Below, in pieces: positions 1 to 9,777 of a stretch of 64,000 bases of DNA. The DNA is taken from NCBI GenBank assembly GCA_026004935.1, contig BPKC01000001.1, positions 1,527,491-1,591,490 on the forward strand, in the 5' to 3' direction. The notes beneath the pieces are model-generated. The model did no database searches and was not told the DNA's origin. It saw only the letters and a program-made list of their open reading frames with translations. Each line of letters begins with the position of its first letter. Position 1 is the first letter of the stretch. The stretch comes from Rhodothalassiaceae bacterium. Lineage in GTDB: Bacteria; Pseudomonadota; Alphaproteobacteria; Sphingomonadales; Rhodothalassiaceae. Both the position numbers and the translations under genes were made by a program.

Positions 1-37
1 AAGGGCGCGTCCGAAGCGCATGCCGCGACCGCCTTTC

Positions 38-1411
38 TCACTGCGGCCGCCGCCGGCCCTTCTCGTTCTTCGCCAGCTCCTCGGCGGCAAGGGAGATGTC
101 CTGGGCGCGCAGCCAGGCCGGCGAGCCCTCGGGCAGCTTCTCCATGGCCTTCTTCGCCATGGCGGCCGCCCGCGCCCCCTGGCCCAGCAGCATGAACCGC
201 TCGGCGCCGGCCAGGGCCGCCTGTCCCTCCTCGCCGAGGCGGGTGTAGACCTCGGCAAGCTGGAACCAGGCGAAGGGATCATGGCGATCCAGCGCCACCG
301 AGCGCGAGAGCACCTCGACGGCCTTGCGGTCGGTTTCCGGTGTCTCCATCGCCACCAGCGCCCGGCCGTAAAGCGCCAGGATGAGGGGCTGATCCGGCGC
401 GAGCTCTGCCGCCCGCGCAAGATCGGCGAGCGATTCCGCCACCCGTCCGTTCTCGAACAGCATCTGGCCGCGGATCTCGTGAAAATACGGATTGTCGGGT
501 TCTGCGGCGATGAGCGCCTCGGCCTCCTCGAGAGATTTCCGCCATTCCAGCATCTTGTTGTAGGCGTAGACGCGCGCATAGCGCGCGGGGATGCTGGTAT
601 CGGAGGGCGGATACTTGCCGAGCGTGGATCGCGCCGGCCAGACATAGCCTTCCAGCTTGGCCTTGATGCGGCGGAACCACTCCTCGAGCTTCGGGTCCGT
701 CGGGGCGTCCCAGAAGGGCGAGGCCTTCAGCTTCGTCTCCAGATTGCTGATGCGCTCGCTCGAAAGGGGGTGGGTGAGCACGTAGGGGTCGAGGCGGTTG
801 CCGTAGCCGACCAGCTCCTGATAGCGGAACTTCTCGAAGATCTCGAGCAGCCCCCGGCCCGACTGGTGCGTCCGGAGCAGAAGATCGGCCGCGGCCTGGT
901 CGGCCGAGGCCTCCTGCACGCGCAGGAAGCGCAGCACCGTGCGCTGGGCCATGCTCTGGCCGCCCATGATGATGCCGGCCCCGGCGTCCGGCGCACCGGC
1001 CGCGATCGCCGCCGCCCCGAGCAGCAGGGACAGGATCGTCATGCTGGTCGCCGGGGTCAGGGCCTCGTCGATGCGCTGGACGTGGCCGCCCAGCATGTGG
1101 CCGGTTTCATGGGCGATCACGCCGACGAGCTGGGAGACGTTGTCCGCCTGGAGCAGGAGACCGGAATGGATGAAAATCGCCTGGCCGCCCGCATAGAAGG
1201 CGTTGAGGGAGGTGTCGTCGACGATGACGATCGTGACGTTGCGCGGATTGAGGCCGCCGGCCGCGAACAGCGGATCGGAGATCCGGTGCAGGAACGCCTC
1301 GGTCTCCGCATCACGCAGGATGCGGATGTTCTGGGCCGAGGCCGTGCCCGCCGCCTGCCACAGCAGGGCGGTCAGCACGATCACCGCCAGATGGCGCAGA
1401 AGCCGCCGCAC
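38..1411 (-). CDS. M48-family periplasmic metalloprotease with TPR domain (BepA/YfgC-like)
   Basis: Predicted periplasmic zinc protease or chaperone of the BepA type, a family involved in outer-membrane protein quality control. I chose a GTG start at 1411 because a GGAGG lies 9 nt upstream and the product then begins with a signal peptide (VRRLLRHLAV, hydrophobic core to about residue 22, cleavage near TASA-Q). HETGH at residues 101-105 and E167 in QEASAD are the expected zinc and catalytic residues. The C-terminal half, from about residue 280, looks like TPR helices. The product is 457 aa, normal for the family. It lies downstream of rne on the same strand with a 139-nt gap. Alternative GTG at 1420. 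Confidence 0.88.
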   Translation of the reverse strand: MRRLLRHLAVIVLTALLWQAAGTASAQNIRILRDAETEAFLHRISDPLFAAGGLNPRNVTIVIVDDTSLNAFYAGGQAIFIHSGLLLQADNVSQLVGVIAHETGHMLGGHVQRIDEALTPATSMTILSLLLGAAAIAAGAPDAGAGIIMGGQSMAQRTVLRFLRVQEASADQAAADLLLRTHQSGRGLLEIFEKFRYQELVGYGNRLDPYVLTHPLSSERISNLETKLKASPFWDAPTDPKLEEWFRRIKAKLEGYVWPARSTLGKYPPSDTSIPARYARVYAYNKMLEWRKSLEEAEALIAAEPDNPYFHEIRGQMLFENGRVAESLADLARAAELAPDQPLILALYGRALVAMETPETDRKAVEVLSRSVALDRHDPFAWFQLAEVYTRLGEEGQAALAGAERFMLLGQGARAAAMAKKAMEKLPEGSPAWLRAQDISLAAEELAKNEKGRRRPQ

Positions 1412-1550
1412 GTCGCTCACCCTCCGCTGGCCGCAAGGACCCCGCTCTGCCCGGGCAATCCGGCCAGAACATGGCAAGCCCCCGCCTTGCACACAAGGGG
1501 CGGGCGGCCGCGATGCGCCGAAACGTCCGGCGCAGGCGGCCGGCGGCGCG

Positions 1551-4289
1551 TCAGATCCCGAGCGCCTTCTGCCACCAGCCCCGCCTGCGCCGGCGGGATT
1601 CGGCCACGCCTTCGGCCTCGCCCCCGGAGGTTTCGGCGGGCTTTCCGGACGCCGCAGCTTCGACATGAGCCTCCACGCCGGTCTCGGCCGCGGTTGCGGC
1701 CGCAACGGCCGCCCGCTCTTCCTCGGCCCCACCGGCATCGGCATCGGCTGCCGCGGCGTCGGGAGGGGCGGGCTGTGCGGGGGCCGGCGCGAGCGCGGCG
1801 TCCTCGGCCTCGTCCGCCACCGCCTGCTTCTTCGTGCTGCGCCGACGGCGGGTCGTGCGCGACCGCTTCGCCGCCGCTTTTGCGGGCGCGGCCTCGTCCT
1901 CGGAGGCCGGCCGTGCCGGCGGGTTCATGTCGGCGGGCGCCTCGCCCTCTGGCGTCTGCGCCGCAGCAGTCTCTTCAGTCGCGCCACGAAAGGAGCGTGA
2001 GGCCGCCTCCCCGGCGGCCTCGGTGGAAGCGGCAGGCGACTCCTCCTTCACCTCCTTCGCATCCCCGGCGCCGGCGGCCGCAGTCGCGTCGTCCGCCCGG
2101 GCGGGCCGGGCCGCGGCGTCCTGCGCGCTTTCGGCCGGCTCCGTCACGGCGGCGGCCTCCTCGCGCGCCCGGTCTTCCGCCCGGCCCGCGCGCGCGCGCC
2201 GGCGTCCGCGGCGTCGGGAGCGGCGCTTCTCGGACGCTTCCTCCTCGGCGCCGGCCGCTTCCGCCACGGCGGGCCCGTCGGCCCCCGCGGGCTGCGCGGC
2301 TCCGGTTGCGGCCTCATCTTCGGGCGATGGCCCGGCCGCGGGTTCGCGGGCGGCTTCGGCGGCCGCATCGGCCGGTGCCCCGGAGGCCGTTCCAGCCGCC
2401 GCCTCTGCCGCCGCCCCGTCCTGACGGCGTGCGGCCGCGCGGCCGCGTCCGCCGCGCCGGCGCCGGCTCCGCCTTTCCGCGCCCTCGCGCCCGGCCCGCT
2501 CCGTCGCCTCGGCCTTCGCTCCGGCATCCCGGGGCCCGGTCCGCCCGGAGGCTTCCGCCGCCTCCTCGTCCGCCATGGCTCGCGCCGCGCCCTCCTGGGT
2601 GGCGGGCCGGTCCTCGGACGGCTCGGCCGGGGTGCTGCGCGGCGTGCGCTCGAGCTGATAGGGTTCCGCCCCCAGGACGTCGGAGGCCTCGATCGTGATC
2701 TTGAGGCCGTACTGGCGCTCGAGATCCGCCAGCGCCGCCCGCTTCTCGTTGAGCAGATAATGGGTGACGTCGGCCGGGGCGCGCACGCGCACGGCCTCCG
2801 AGCGGTCGCGCACCCCCTCCTGCTCGATCGCGCGCAGCACGGTCAGCGCACCCGACTGGACCGAGCGCACCACACCGGCGCCCGCGCAGCGCGGGCAGGT
2901 GATCATGCTGGCTTCCACGAGATTGGGCCGCAGCCGCTGGCGCGACATCTCGAGCAGGCCGAAGCTCGAGATCCGTCCGAGCTGGATGCGCGCGCGGTCG
3001 CTGCGCAGGGCCTCGCGCAGCCGGCGCTCGACGGCGCGGATGTTCTGGCGGTTCTCCATGTCGATGAAGTCGATGACGATGAGGCCCGCAAGGTCCCGCA
3101 ATCTGAGCTGGCGCGCGATCTCCTCGGCCGCTTCCAGATTGGTCTGCAGCGCGGTCTCCTCGATGTGGTGCTCGCGGGTGGCCCGGCCGGAGTTCACGTC
3201 GATGGCCACCAGGGCCTCGGTGGGGTTGAAGACGAGATACCCGCCCGACTTGAGCTGCACGACGGGGCTGTGGATCGCCTCGAGCTGCTGCTCGACCTGA
3301 TAGCGCTGGAACAGCGGAATCGGCTCCTTGTAATGCTTCACCCGGCGCGCATGGCTCGGCATCAGCAGGCTCATGAATTCGCGCGCCGTGCGATAGCCCT
3401 CCTCGCCTTCGACCAGCACCTCCTCGATGTCGCGGGTGTACAGATCGCGGATCGCCCGCTTGATGAGATCGCCCTCCTCGTAGATCAGCGCGGGCGCCAG
3501 CGAGTTGAGCGTCTTCTCACGGATCTCGTCCCACAGCCGCAGGAGATATTCGAAGTCGCGCTTGATCTCGCTCTTGGTGCGGTTGAGGCCCGCGGTGCGG
3601 ATGATCACCCCCATGCCCTCGGGTACCTCGAGGGTGTTGAGGATCTTCTTGAGCTGCCGGCGGTCCTTGGGGTTCGAGATCTTGCGCGAAATCCCGCCGC
3701 CGCGCGGGCTGTTCGGCATCAGCACGCAGTAGCGGCCGGGCAGCGACAGATAGGTGGTCAGCGCCGCGCCCTTCGAGCCGCGCTCCTCCTTGGCCACCTG
3801 AACCAGCAGGATCTGGCGGCGCCGGATCACCTCCTGGATGCGATAGCGCCGGCGCAGGGTACCGGGACGCAGGCTGCGCCGCGGACGGCGCTCCTCCTCG
3901 TCGTCGCCGCCGACGGAGACGACCTCCTCCTCGCCTCCCTCGCCCGCCCGCTCGGCGAGCGCGTCACCCTCGGCCTCCTCGGACTGGGCGTCGGCGCGGG
4001 CCTCCTCTTCCTCCTCCTTGAGCAGCGCCTCGCGGTCCTCGACCGGGATCTGGTAGTAGTCCGGATGGATTTCGCTGAACGGCAGAAAGCCGTGACGATT
4101 GCCGCCGAAATCCACGAAGGCCGCCTGCAGGGAGGGTTCGACCCGCGTGACCTTGGCGAGATAGATGTTGCCCTTGATCTGGCGCTTGGTGACGGACTCG
4201 TAATCGTATTCCTCTACCCGGTTGTTGCGCACGACCGCCACCCGCGTCTCCTCGGGATGGCGGGCGTCGATGAGCATTCTCGTCGACAT
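1551..4289 (-). CDS. rne: Ribonuclease E/G family endoribonuclease (RNase E)
   Basis: Main mRNA-decay and rRNA/tRNA-processing endonuclease and likely scaffold of a degradosome. The 912-aa product starts MSTRMLIDA. It has an S1 RNA-binding domain (about residues 38-180) interrupted by a Glu-rich insert (about 90-140), a pattern typical of alphaproteobacterial RNase E. Catalytic Mg-binding Asp residues are visible as D364 in AIDVNSGR and D407 in DFIDMENR. C465 and C468 in CPRC form the zinc-link. The C-terminal 350 residues are low-complexity Ala/Glu with Arg-rich patches, as expected for a disordered scaffold that binds RNA and partners. A 686-nt gap with a candidate promoter precedes it. Confidence 0.97.
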   Translation of the reverse strand: MSTRMLIDARHPEETRVAVVRNNRVEEYDYESVTKRQIKGNIYLAKVTRVEPSLQAAFVDFGGNRHGFLPFSEIHPDYYQIPVEDREALLKEEEEEARADAQSEEAEGDALAERAGEGGEEEVVSVGGDDEEERRPRRSLRPGTLRRRYRIQEVIRRRQILLVQVAKEERGSKGAALTTYLSLPGRYCVLMPNSPRGGGISRKISNPKDRRQLKKILNTLEVPEGMGVIIRTAGLNRTKSEIKRDFEYLLRLWDEIREKTLNSLAPALIYEEGDLIKRAIRDLYTRDIEEVLVEGEEGYRTAREFMSLLMPSHARRVKHYKEPIPLFQRYQVEQQLEAIHSPVVQLKSGGYLVFNPTEALVAIDVNSGRATREHHIEETALQTNLEAAEEIARQLRLRDLAGLIVIDFIDMENRQNIRAVERRLREALRSDRARIQLGRISSFGLLEMSRQRLRPNLVEASMITCPRCAGAGVVRSVQSGALTVLRAIEQEGVRDRSEAVRVRAPADVTHYLLNEKRAALADLERQYGLKITIEASDVLGAEPYQLERTPRSTPAEPSEDRPATQEGAARAMADEEAAEASGRTGPRDAGAKAEATERAGREGAERRSRRRRGGRGRAAARRQDGAAAEAAAGTASGAPADAAAEAAREPAAGPSPEDEAATGAAQPAGADGPAVAEAAGAEEEASEKRRSRRRGRRRARAGRAEDRAREEAAAVTEPAESAQDAAARPARADDATAAAGAGDAKEVKEESPAASTEAAGEAASRSFRGATEETAAAQTPEGEAPADMNPPARPASEDEAAPAKAAAKRSRTTRRRRSTKKQAVADEAEDAALAPAPAQPAPPDAAAADADAGGAEEERAAVAAATAAETGVEAHVEAAASGKPAETSGGEAEGVAESRRRRRGWWQKALGI

Positions 4290-4844
4290 CTGTTCCTGCT
4301 CCTTGCACGGCCCGGTCCTGCCGGCGCGCGTCCTGTCGCGCCGGCGGCGGCCGTGATCCTGACCGATGGTGTCGTGGACCCGTGGCGGGCGGGACGGATG
4401 GCCGCGCGCTCCGGCCCGCGCGCATGCACGCGCGTGCCCGGATGCGTCCGCCCCGTCTTCGTGATCGCCCCGCTCGCCAATGGCATCACTGTTCCTTGCC
4501 TCCGCCGGACGGCGTCATGCCGCGCGGCATCGGATGCACGGGATCCCGTGCGCCGGAGGCGCGAATGTCGCGGGGAAAGGCAGGCATGCGTGCGTGCCGT
4601 CGTGCCGCCCGTCGTGCCTATGCGCCCGGAAAACGTCCTGCGGGCGGAACCCGTGGCGCGCGTCGTCCTTGCGGGTTCGCGCACATCCGCCCGGCCGGAC
4701 GCATGTCCGAACCTGCCATGCCTCGTCGCGCTCGCCGATCAAGGCAGCGCCCGATGCGGAAGGGGAAGACCGTCGGCTTCACTTGCATTCCGTCGTTCAG
4801 CGGCTCTAAACCTTGATCGCGATACACATTCGGCCTCACGGGGC
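4290..4844 (-). other. Long 5' leader of rne
   Basis: About 550 nt lie between the best promoter candidate and the rne start, with no convincing protein-coding gene on either strand. RNase E genes in other bacteria carry long structured 5' untranslated regions used for autoregulation by cleavage. This leader is inferred to have the same role; I did not identify a specific structure. Confidence 0.45.
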
Positions 4845-4873
4845 AATCTAGTGCCGGTGCCGCGAAAACACAA
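4845..4873 (-). promoter_or_regulatory. Candidate sigma70-type promoter for rne
   Basis: On the minus strand, TTGTGT (4873-4868) and TAGATT (4850-4845) are separated by 17 nt. It is the best match in the rne-amiC divergent region and would start transcription near 4838. Confidence 0.45.
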
Positions 4874-4975
4874 CAAGCTTTGTGGGTTGTGATGCGCCGG
4901 CGTTTTGCGGATTATGCGACAGGATTGCGCATGCGCCCGATGCCGAACCGCAGCAGCAGACGAGACCACGACCCC

Positions 4976-6190
4976 ATGCGCGCGGCGATCGCGGCCATGA
5001 GGCGGGTTGCACTGCTCGTCGCCGTCCTTCTCCTGCGTCCCGTGGACGGGCATGGGGCCGAGGCGCGGGTGGACGGGCTCAGACTCGGCGAGAATCCGGG
5101 GTTCACCCGCTTCGTGATCGACGTCGACCGCCGCATCGCGCCGCAGGTCTTCTTCCTCGACAGCCCCGCGCGGATGGTGGTCGATCTGCCGGAGGTGGAG
5201 TTCACGGGCGACCTCAGGCGCGCGGGAGGACGCGGCCTCGTCGAGGCGCTGCGCTACGGCCTGTTCCGGCCGGGCACCTCGCGCATCGTCCTGGATCTGA
5301 AGGGTCCGGCGAAGCTGATGCGCCAATTCACGCTGCCGCCCGCCGGCACCGGGCGCTACCGGATCGTCTTCGATCTCGCACCCACCGACGCGGCCGGTTT
5401 CGCGCAGCTCGTAGACGCGGCCCGCCCGTCGCCCGCCGCCGGCGCACCGGCCGCAGGCCCGCCCGTGCGGCGCGTGGAGGGCATGCCCGTGCCGGCCCGG
5501 CCCGTCGTCTATCTCGATGCCGGGCACGGCGGCATGGATCCCGGCACCATGGGCGCGCTCGGCGTGCCGGAGAAGGACATCACGCTCGCGGTCGCCCGGC
5601 GCGCCGCCGAGGTGATCAACGCGAGCAACCGCTACCGCGCGCGGCTGACCCGCGACCGGGACGTGTTCCTGCCGCTGCGCGAGCGGATCCGGATCGCGCG
5701 GGCCGGCGGCGCCGATCTCTTCATCTCCCTGCATGCGGATTCGATCCGCAACAGGCGGGTCAGGGGCGCCACGGTCTACACGCTTTCCGAGACGGCCTCC
5801 GATGCCGAGGCCGCGGCGCTCGCCCGGCGGGAGAACAAGGCCGACGTCCTGGCCGGGCTCGAACTGGACCACCAGCCGCCGGAGGTGGCGGACATCCTGA
5901 TCTCGCTGGCGCAGCGCGAAGTCATGAACCGCTCAGCGCATTTCGCGAACCTGCTGGTGCCCGAGCTGCAGCGCCGGGTGCTCGTGCGCTCCAACCCTCA
6001 CCGCTTCGCCGGCTTCGTGGTGCTGAAGGCGCCCGACGTGCCCTCGGTGCTGGTGGAAATGGGCTATCTCTCGAACCGCCAGGATGCCGCCTTCCTGCAC
6101 TCGCGGCGCGGCCGGCAGGAGATCGCGGAGGCCCTTCTTGCGGCCATAGACGGCTATTTCGAGGCGCTCAGACTCGGCCGTCTCGAATAG
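4976..6190 (+). CDS. amiC: N-acetylmuramoyl-L-alanine amidase (AmiC type)
   Basis: Periplasmic zinc amidase that cleaves the peptide from N-acetylmuramic acid in peptidoglycan, used in daughter-cell separation. From ATG 4976 the protein is 404 aa with a signal sequence (MRAAIAAMRRVALLVAVLLL). An AMIN septum-targeting domain follows (about residues 30-135), then the Amidase_3 catalytic domain (about 170-400) with VYLDAGHGG, the Glu of EKDITLA, SLHADS and VEMGYLSN, which supply the zinc ligands and catalytic Glu. In-frame ATGs lie upstream at 4880-4940, so the start is not certain, but this one gives a normal signal peptide. It diverges from rne and is followed by PBP1A. Confidence 0.93.
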   Translation: MRAAIAAMRRVALLVAVLLLRPVDGHGAEARVDGLRLGENPGFTRFVIDVDRRIAPQVFFLDSPARMVVDLPEVEFTGDLRRAGGRGLVEALRYGLFRPGTSRIVLDLKGPAKLMRQFTLPPAGTGRYRIVFDLAPTDAAGFAQLVDAARPSPAAGAPAAGPPVRRVEGMPVPARPVVYLDAGHGGMDPGTMGALGVPEKDITLAVARRAAEVINASNRYRARLTRDRDVFLPLRERIRIARAGGADLFISLHADSIRNRRVRGATVYTLSETASDAEAAALARRENKADVLAGLELDHQPPEVADILISLAQREVMNRSAHFANLLVPELQRRVLVRSNPHRFAGFVVLKAPDVPSVLVEMGYLSNRQDAAFLHSRRGRQEIAEALLAAIDGYFEALRLGRLE

Positions 6191-6279
6191 CCTTGCCTTG
6201 GCCATATTGCGGCCCGATATCGAAGGTCGGCCGCCCCGGGCGGCGACGGAATTGATGAGGACGACGGACGGACCCGCCG

Positions 6280-8811
6280 ATGGCAGGTGAAACCGAAAGC
6301 CCGCAAACCGGAGCCGAGGGGGCGCCGGCCGAGGCCGTACGCCCGCCGCGGCGCTGGCGGCGGCGCATCGCATGGACGGCGGGTCTTGTTGCGCTTGCGG
6401 GCGTGCTCGGTGCGGCCGGCGTGCTCGCGATCCTCGTCATCTACGGGCGCGACCTGCCGGACTATCGCCAGCTCGCCCATTACGAGCCGCCGGTCGCCAG
6501 CCGGCTGTATGCCGCCGACGGCTCGCTGCTGCGCGAATACGCGCGCGAACGGCGTCTGTTCGTGCCGATCGAGGCGATCCCGCGCCCGCTGGTGGCGGCG
6601 TTTCTCTCGGCCGAGGACAAGAACTTCTACGAGCACGGCGGGCTCGACTGGCGGGGGATCATGCGCGCGGCCGTGCTCAACCTGCGCAATCTGCTGACCG
6701 GCCGCCGGCCCATGGGCGGCTCCACCATCACCCAGCAGGTGGCGAAGAACTTCCTGCTGACGAACGAGGTCTCGCTCTCGCGCAAGATCAAGGAGGCGAT
6801 TCTTGCGCTGCGCATCGAGCGGGCGTTCACCAAGGACCAGATCCTCGAGCTCTATCTGAACGAGATCTATCTGGGCGAGGGATCCTACGGCGTCGCCGCC
6901 GCGGCGCTCACCTATTTCGACAAGGCGCTGGACGAGCTGACGCTGCCCGAGATGGCCCTGCTTGCGGCCCTGCCCAAGGCGCCGGCCGCCTACAGCCCCT
7001 GGCGCAATCCGGACCGCGCGCTTGCGCGGCGCAACTGGGTTCTCGATCGCATGTATGAGAACGGCTACATCGACCGCGCGAGCCTCGAGGCGGCGAAGGC
7101 GGCGCCTCTCGCCACCCGCCGCGCCCGGCCCGTCGAGCCCTTCCGCGCCGACTACTTCGAGGAGGAGGTCCGCCGCGAGCTCGTGCGCCGCTATGGCGCG
7201 GACGCCGTCTACAAGGGCGGCCTCGTCGTCCACACCACCCTCGTCCCGCGGCTCGAGACCATCGCCGAGCGGACGCTGCGCCGCGGGCTCATCGCCTATG
7301 ACCGCCGCCACGGCTGGCGCGGGCCGGTGGCCCGGCGCTCGATCGAGGGCGACTGGGCGACGCGGCTCGCCAATGTGCCCGTCGATCCGGGCGTACCGGA
7401 GTGGCGGCTTGCGCTGGTGCACGACGTGCGGGCGGAAGGCGCCGTCGTCGGCTTCAAGGACGGCAGCTTCGGTTTCGTCCCCTTCGAGACCATGCGCTGG
7501 GCGCGGCCCTGGCGGCCGGGCGAGCGGGTCGGACCCGCGCCGAAGGGGCCGGAGGACGTCGTCAATGTCGGCGACGTCATCGTCGTCTCACCGCTGACCC
7601 GCCGCGATCGCGTGGCGATCGCCGGCTTCTTCGACGCGGCCGGCCGGCCGCTTGCGCCCGTGCCGCAGTATGCGCTGGAGCAGATCCCCGAGATCGAGGG
7701 CGCGCTCGTCGCCCTCGACCCGCACACCGGCCATGTGCTCGCGATGGTGGGCGGCTTCTCCTTCGCGCGCTCGCAGTTCAACCGCGCGACCCAGGCGCGC
7801 CGCCAGGCCGGCTCGGCCTTCAAGCCCTTCGTCTACGCGGCGGCGCTGGAGGCCGGGTTTACGCCGTCCTCGCTCGTGCTGGACGCCCCCTTCGTCATCG
7901 ACCAGGGCGACGGCCAGGGCAAGTGGAAGCCGCGCAACTATTCCGGCAAGTTCTACGGCCCGTCCACCCTGCGCCGGGGGCTGGAGCTGTCGCGCAACCT
8001 CATGACGGTGCGCATCGCCCAGTACATCGGCATGGACAGGGTGATCGCCATGGCGCGCCGCTTCGGCCTCGACGACGGGATGGAGCCGACGCTGGCCTAT
8101 GCGCTGGGTGCCGGCGAGGTGACCCCGCTGCAGCTCACCGCCGCCTATGCGATGCTGGTCAACGGCGGCAGGAGGATCGTGCCGACCCTGATCGACCGCA
8201 TCCAGGACCGCCGCGGGAAGATCATCTGGCGCCATGACCGGCGGCCGTGTCCGGGCTGTTCGGCGGTCTTCTGGTCGCCCGGCATGCCGCCGCCCGAGGT
8301 GCCGGACGAGCGCGAGCGGGTGCTCGATCCCCGGATCGCCTATCAGATCGTGCACATGCTCGAAGGCGTCGTCGAACGCGGGACGGGACGGGCGATCCGG
8401 GATCTGCCCTGGCCGCTCGCGGGCAAGACGGGCACGAGCAACGAGGCCATGGACACCTGGTTCGTCGGTTTCTCGCCGGATCTCGTGGTGGGCGTCTTCG
8501 TCGGCTTCGACCAGCCGCGCAGCCTCGGCCCCGACGAGCAGGGCGCCTCCACGGCGGTGCCGGTGTTCAAGGACTTCATGGCCGCCGCACTCGAGGGCAC
8601 GCCGCCCATTCCCTTCCGCATGCCGCCGGGCATCCGGCTCGTGCGCGTGGACGCCGAGACTGGGCTTCCGGCCGCCGCCGACGACGGCCACACCATTCTC
8701 GAGGCCTTCATCCCGGGCACCGAACCGAAGCTGGGCGACCGGCCGGTTCTGGACGGCGCGCTCGCGCTCGACCAGAGCCGGATCAAGAAGGGCACCGGCG
8801 GGCTCTACTAG
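6280..8811 (+). CDS. mrcA: Penicillin-binding protein 1A, bifunctional transglycosylase/transpeptidase
   Basis: Class A PBP that polymerises and cross-links peptidoglycan, anchored in the inner membrane. The product is 843 aa. It has a basic N-terminus and one membrane segment (about residues 32-55), then a GT51 glycosyltransferase domain with catalytic E112 in SAEDKNFYEHGG and GGSTITQQVAKN. An OB-like insert precedes a transpeptidase domain with S512-x-x-K (SAFK), the SRN motif and K716-T-G. It lies 89 nt after amiC on the same strand, so the two are probably co-transcribed as a cell-wall unit. The order rne-amiC-PBP1A is usual in Alphaproteobacteria. Confidence 0.96.
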   Translation: MAGETESPQTGAEGAPAEAVRPPRRWRRRIAWTAGLVALAGVLGAAGVLAILVIYGRDLPDYRQLAHYEPPVASRLYAADGSLLREYARERRLFVPIEAIPRPLVAAFLSAEDKNFYEHGGLDWRGIMRAAVLNLRNLLTGRRPMGGSTITQQVAKNFLLTNEVSLSRKIKEAILALRIERAFTKDQILELYLNEIYLGEGSYGVAAAALTYFDKALDELTLPEMALLAALPKAPAAYSPWRNPDRALARRNWVLDRMYENGYIDRASLEAAKAAPLATRRARPVEPFRADYFEEEVRRELVRRYGADAVYKGGLVVHTTLVPRLETIAERTLRRGLIAYDRRHGWRGPVARRSIEGDWATRLANVPVDPGVPEWRLALVHDVRAEGAVVGFKDGSFGFVPFETMRWARPWRPGERVGPAPKGPEDVVNVGDVIVVSPLTRRDRVAIAGFFDAAGRPLAPVPQYALEQIPEIEGALVALDPHTGHVLAMVGGFSFARSQFNRATQARRQAGSAFKPFVYAAALEAGFTPSSLVLDAPFVIDQGDGQGKWKPRNYSGKFYGPSTLRRGLELSRNLMTVRIAQYIGMDRVIAMARRFGLDDGMEPTLAYALGAGEVTPLQLTAAYAMLVNGGRRIVPTLIDRIQDRRGKIIWRHDRRPCPGCSAVFWSPGMPPPEVPDERERVLDPRIAYQIVHMLEGVVERGTGRAIRDLPWPLAGKTGTSNEAMDTWFVGFSPDLVVGVFVGFDQPRSLGPDEQGASTAVPVFKDFMAAALEGTPPIPFRMPPGIRLVRVDAETGLPAAADDGHTILEAFIPGTEPKLGDRPVLDGALALDQSRIKKGTGGLY

Positions 8812-8835
8812 ATCGGGCGCGATCGCTGCGGGCGC

Positions 8836-9195
8836 TCAGGGACGGCCGGCGAGGATGACGGCGGCCCCCAGCAGCGCGAGGCCCGCACCGGCAAGATCCG
8901 TGGCCCGCAGCGCCTCGCCCTCCACCACCCGCAGCCACGCCAGGGAGGCGGCGATATAGACCCCGCCATAGGCGGCGAAGCTGCGGCCGGCGAAGGCGGC
9001 GGGGCTGCGCGTGAGAAGCCAGGCGAAGGCGATCAGCAGGCCCGAGCCGAGCAGCAGGAACAGCGGCGAGCGTCCCAGCCGCAGGCTCAGCCAGTAGCCG
9101 TAACAGCCGCCGATCTCGCAGAACGCCGCCGCGACGAAGATGGCGAGCCCCTTGAGCGCCGCCAGGACCCGGGGCCACAGGCCGAAAAGTTTCAT
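8836..9195 (-). CDS. YnfA/UPF0060-family small membrane protein
   Basis: A 119-aa inner-membrane protein with four predicted hydrophobic helices. It carries the family-typical first helix with EIGGCYGYW and the AAYGGVYI segment of the third helix. YnfA is related to small multidrug resistance transporters; substrate and role here are unknown. The start at 9195 was chosen because GGGAG sits at good spacing; an earlier in-frame ATG at 9222 lacks this. The gene converges on PBP1A with 24 nt between stops and seems to stand alone. Confidence 0.85.
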   Translation of the reverse strand: MKLFGLWPRVLAALKGLAIFVAAAFCEIGGCYGYWLSLRLGRSPLFLLLGSGLLIAFAWLLTRSPAAFAGRSFAAYGGVYIAASLAWLRVVEGEALRATDLAGAGLALLGAAVILAGRP

Positions 9196-9348
9196 GCCGG
9201 CTTCTCCCGCGATCCGCCTCACCGCCGCGCATCACAGCCGAATCGGCCGGGCGGGACAAGCGGGAATGACGCCCGACGGCGCGGCACCACACGCAGGCAA
9301 GGGGGGCGCCGGGCGGAAGACGGGGAGGAGAGGTCCGGTTCGGGCGGC

Positions 9349-9561
9349 CTAGCGCAGGATCAGGCCGTCGCGCTCGAGACGCTTGCGCTCGGCCTTGCGG
9401 GCGCGGCGGATGGCGGCGGCGCGTTCGCGGGCCCGGCGCTCGGAGGGCTTCTCGTAGAAGCGGCGGCGCTTCATCTCGCGGTAGATGCCCTCGCGCTGGA
9501 GCTTCTTTTTGAGCGCCTTCAGCGCCTGATCGATGTTGTTCTCGCGAACGACGATTTCCAT
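9349..9561 (-). CDS. rpsU: 30S ribosomal protein S21
   Basis: Small-subunit ribosomal protein of 70 aa beginning [20 protein letters not shown], followed by the Arg/Lys-rich helix with [15 protein letters not shown] that is diagnostic of S21. The length matches the family. The start is the ATG at 9561, where S21 homology begins; an upstream in-frame extension to 9624 is not part of the family. Apparently monocistronic, with a promoter candidate at 9634-9662. Confidence 0.96.
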   Translation of the reverse strand: MEIVVRENNIDQALKALKKKLQREGIYREMKRRRFYEKPSERRARERAAAIRRARKAERKRLERDGLILR

Positions 9562-9633
9562 GACGGTCCTGACGCTCCCGTTCTGAGACCTGATCCCGTC
9601 CGCCCGGCAGCCCGGGCGGGACATCGGGGCGAG

Positions 9634-9662
9634 CGCTTAGCAGAGCGCGCCCCGCCCCGCAA
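9634..9662 (-). promoter_or_regulatory. Candidate promoter for rpsU
   Basis: On the minus strand TTGCGG (9662-9657), a 17-nt spacer and TAAGCG (9639-9634), giving a leader of about 65 nt. A moderate match to a sigma70-type promoter. Confidence 0.4.
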
Positions 9663-9777
9663 GGGAAAATTGGCGGACCGTGCGGCGCCCCGCCCACGGC
9701 CCGGCAGGCCTGAAAAGTCTTGAAACAACAGGGCTGCCGCGCCAAGAGTGGTGCGGGGCAGGGAAGGGAGAGCGGCG

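Noticed and set aside
1-37. Possible gene end at the left edge
   Set aside because: Only 37 nt lie beyond the protease stop; nothing can be assigned.
20-2698. Very long rightward open frame (about 890 codons) opposite the M48 protease and rne genes
   Set aside because: It is a GC-rich antisense shadow: no domain is recognisable, codons mirror the real genes on the other strand, and the C-terminal part is Arg/Pro low-complexity opposite the rne tail.
4382-4892. Small open frames in the rne-amiC gap
   Set aside because: Arg/Ala-rich, without start signals or similarity; better explained as chance frames in a GC-rich leader.
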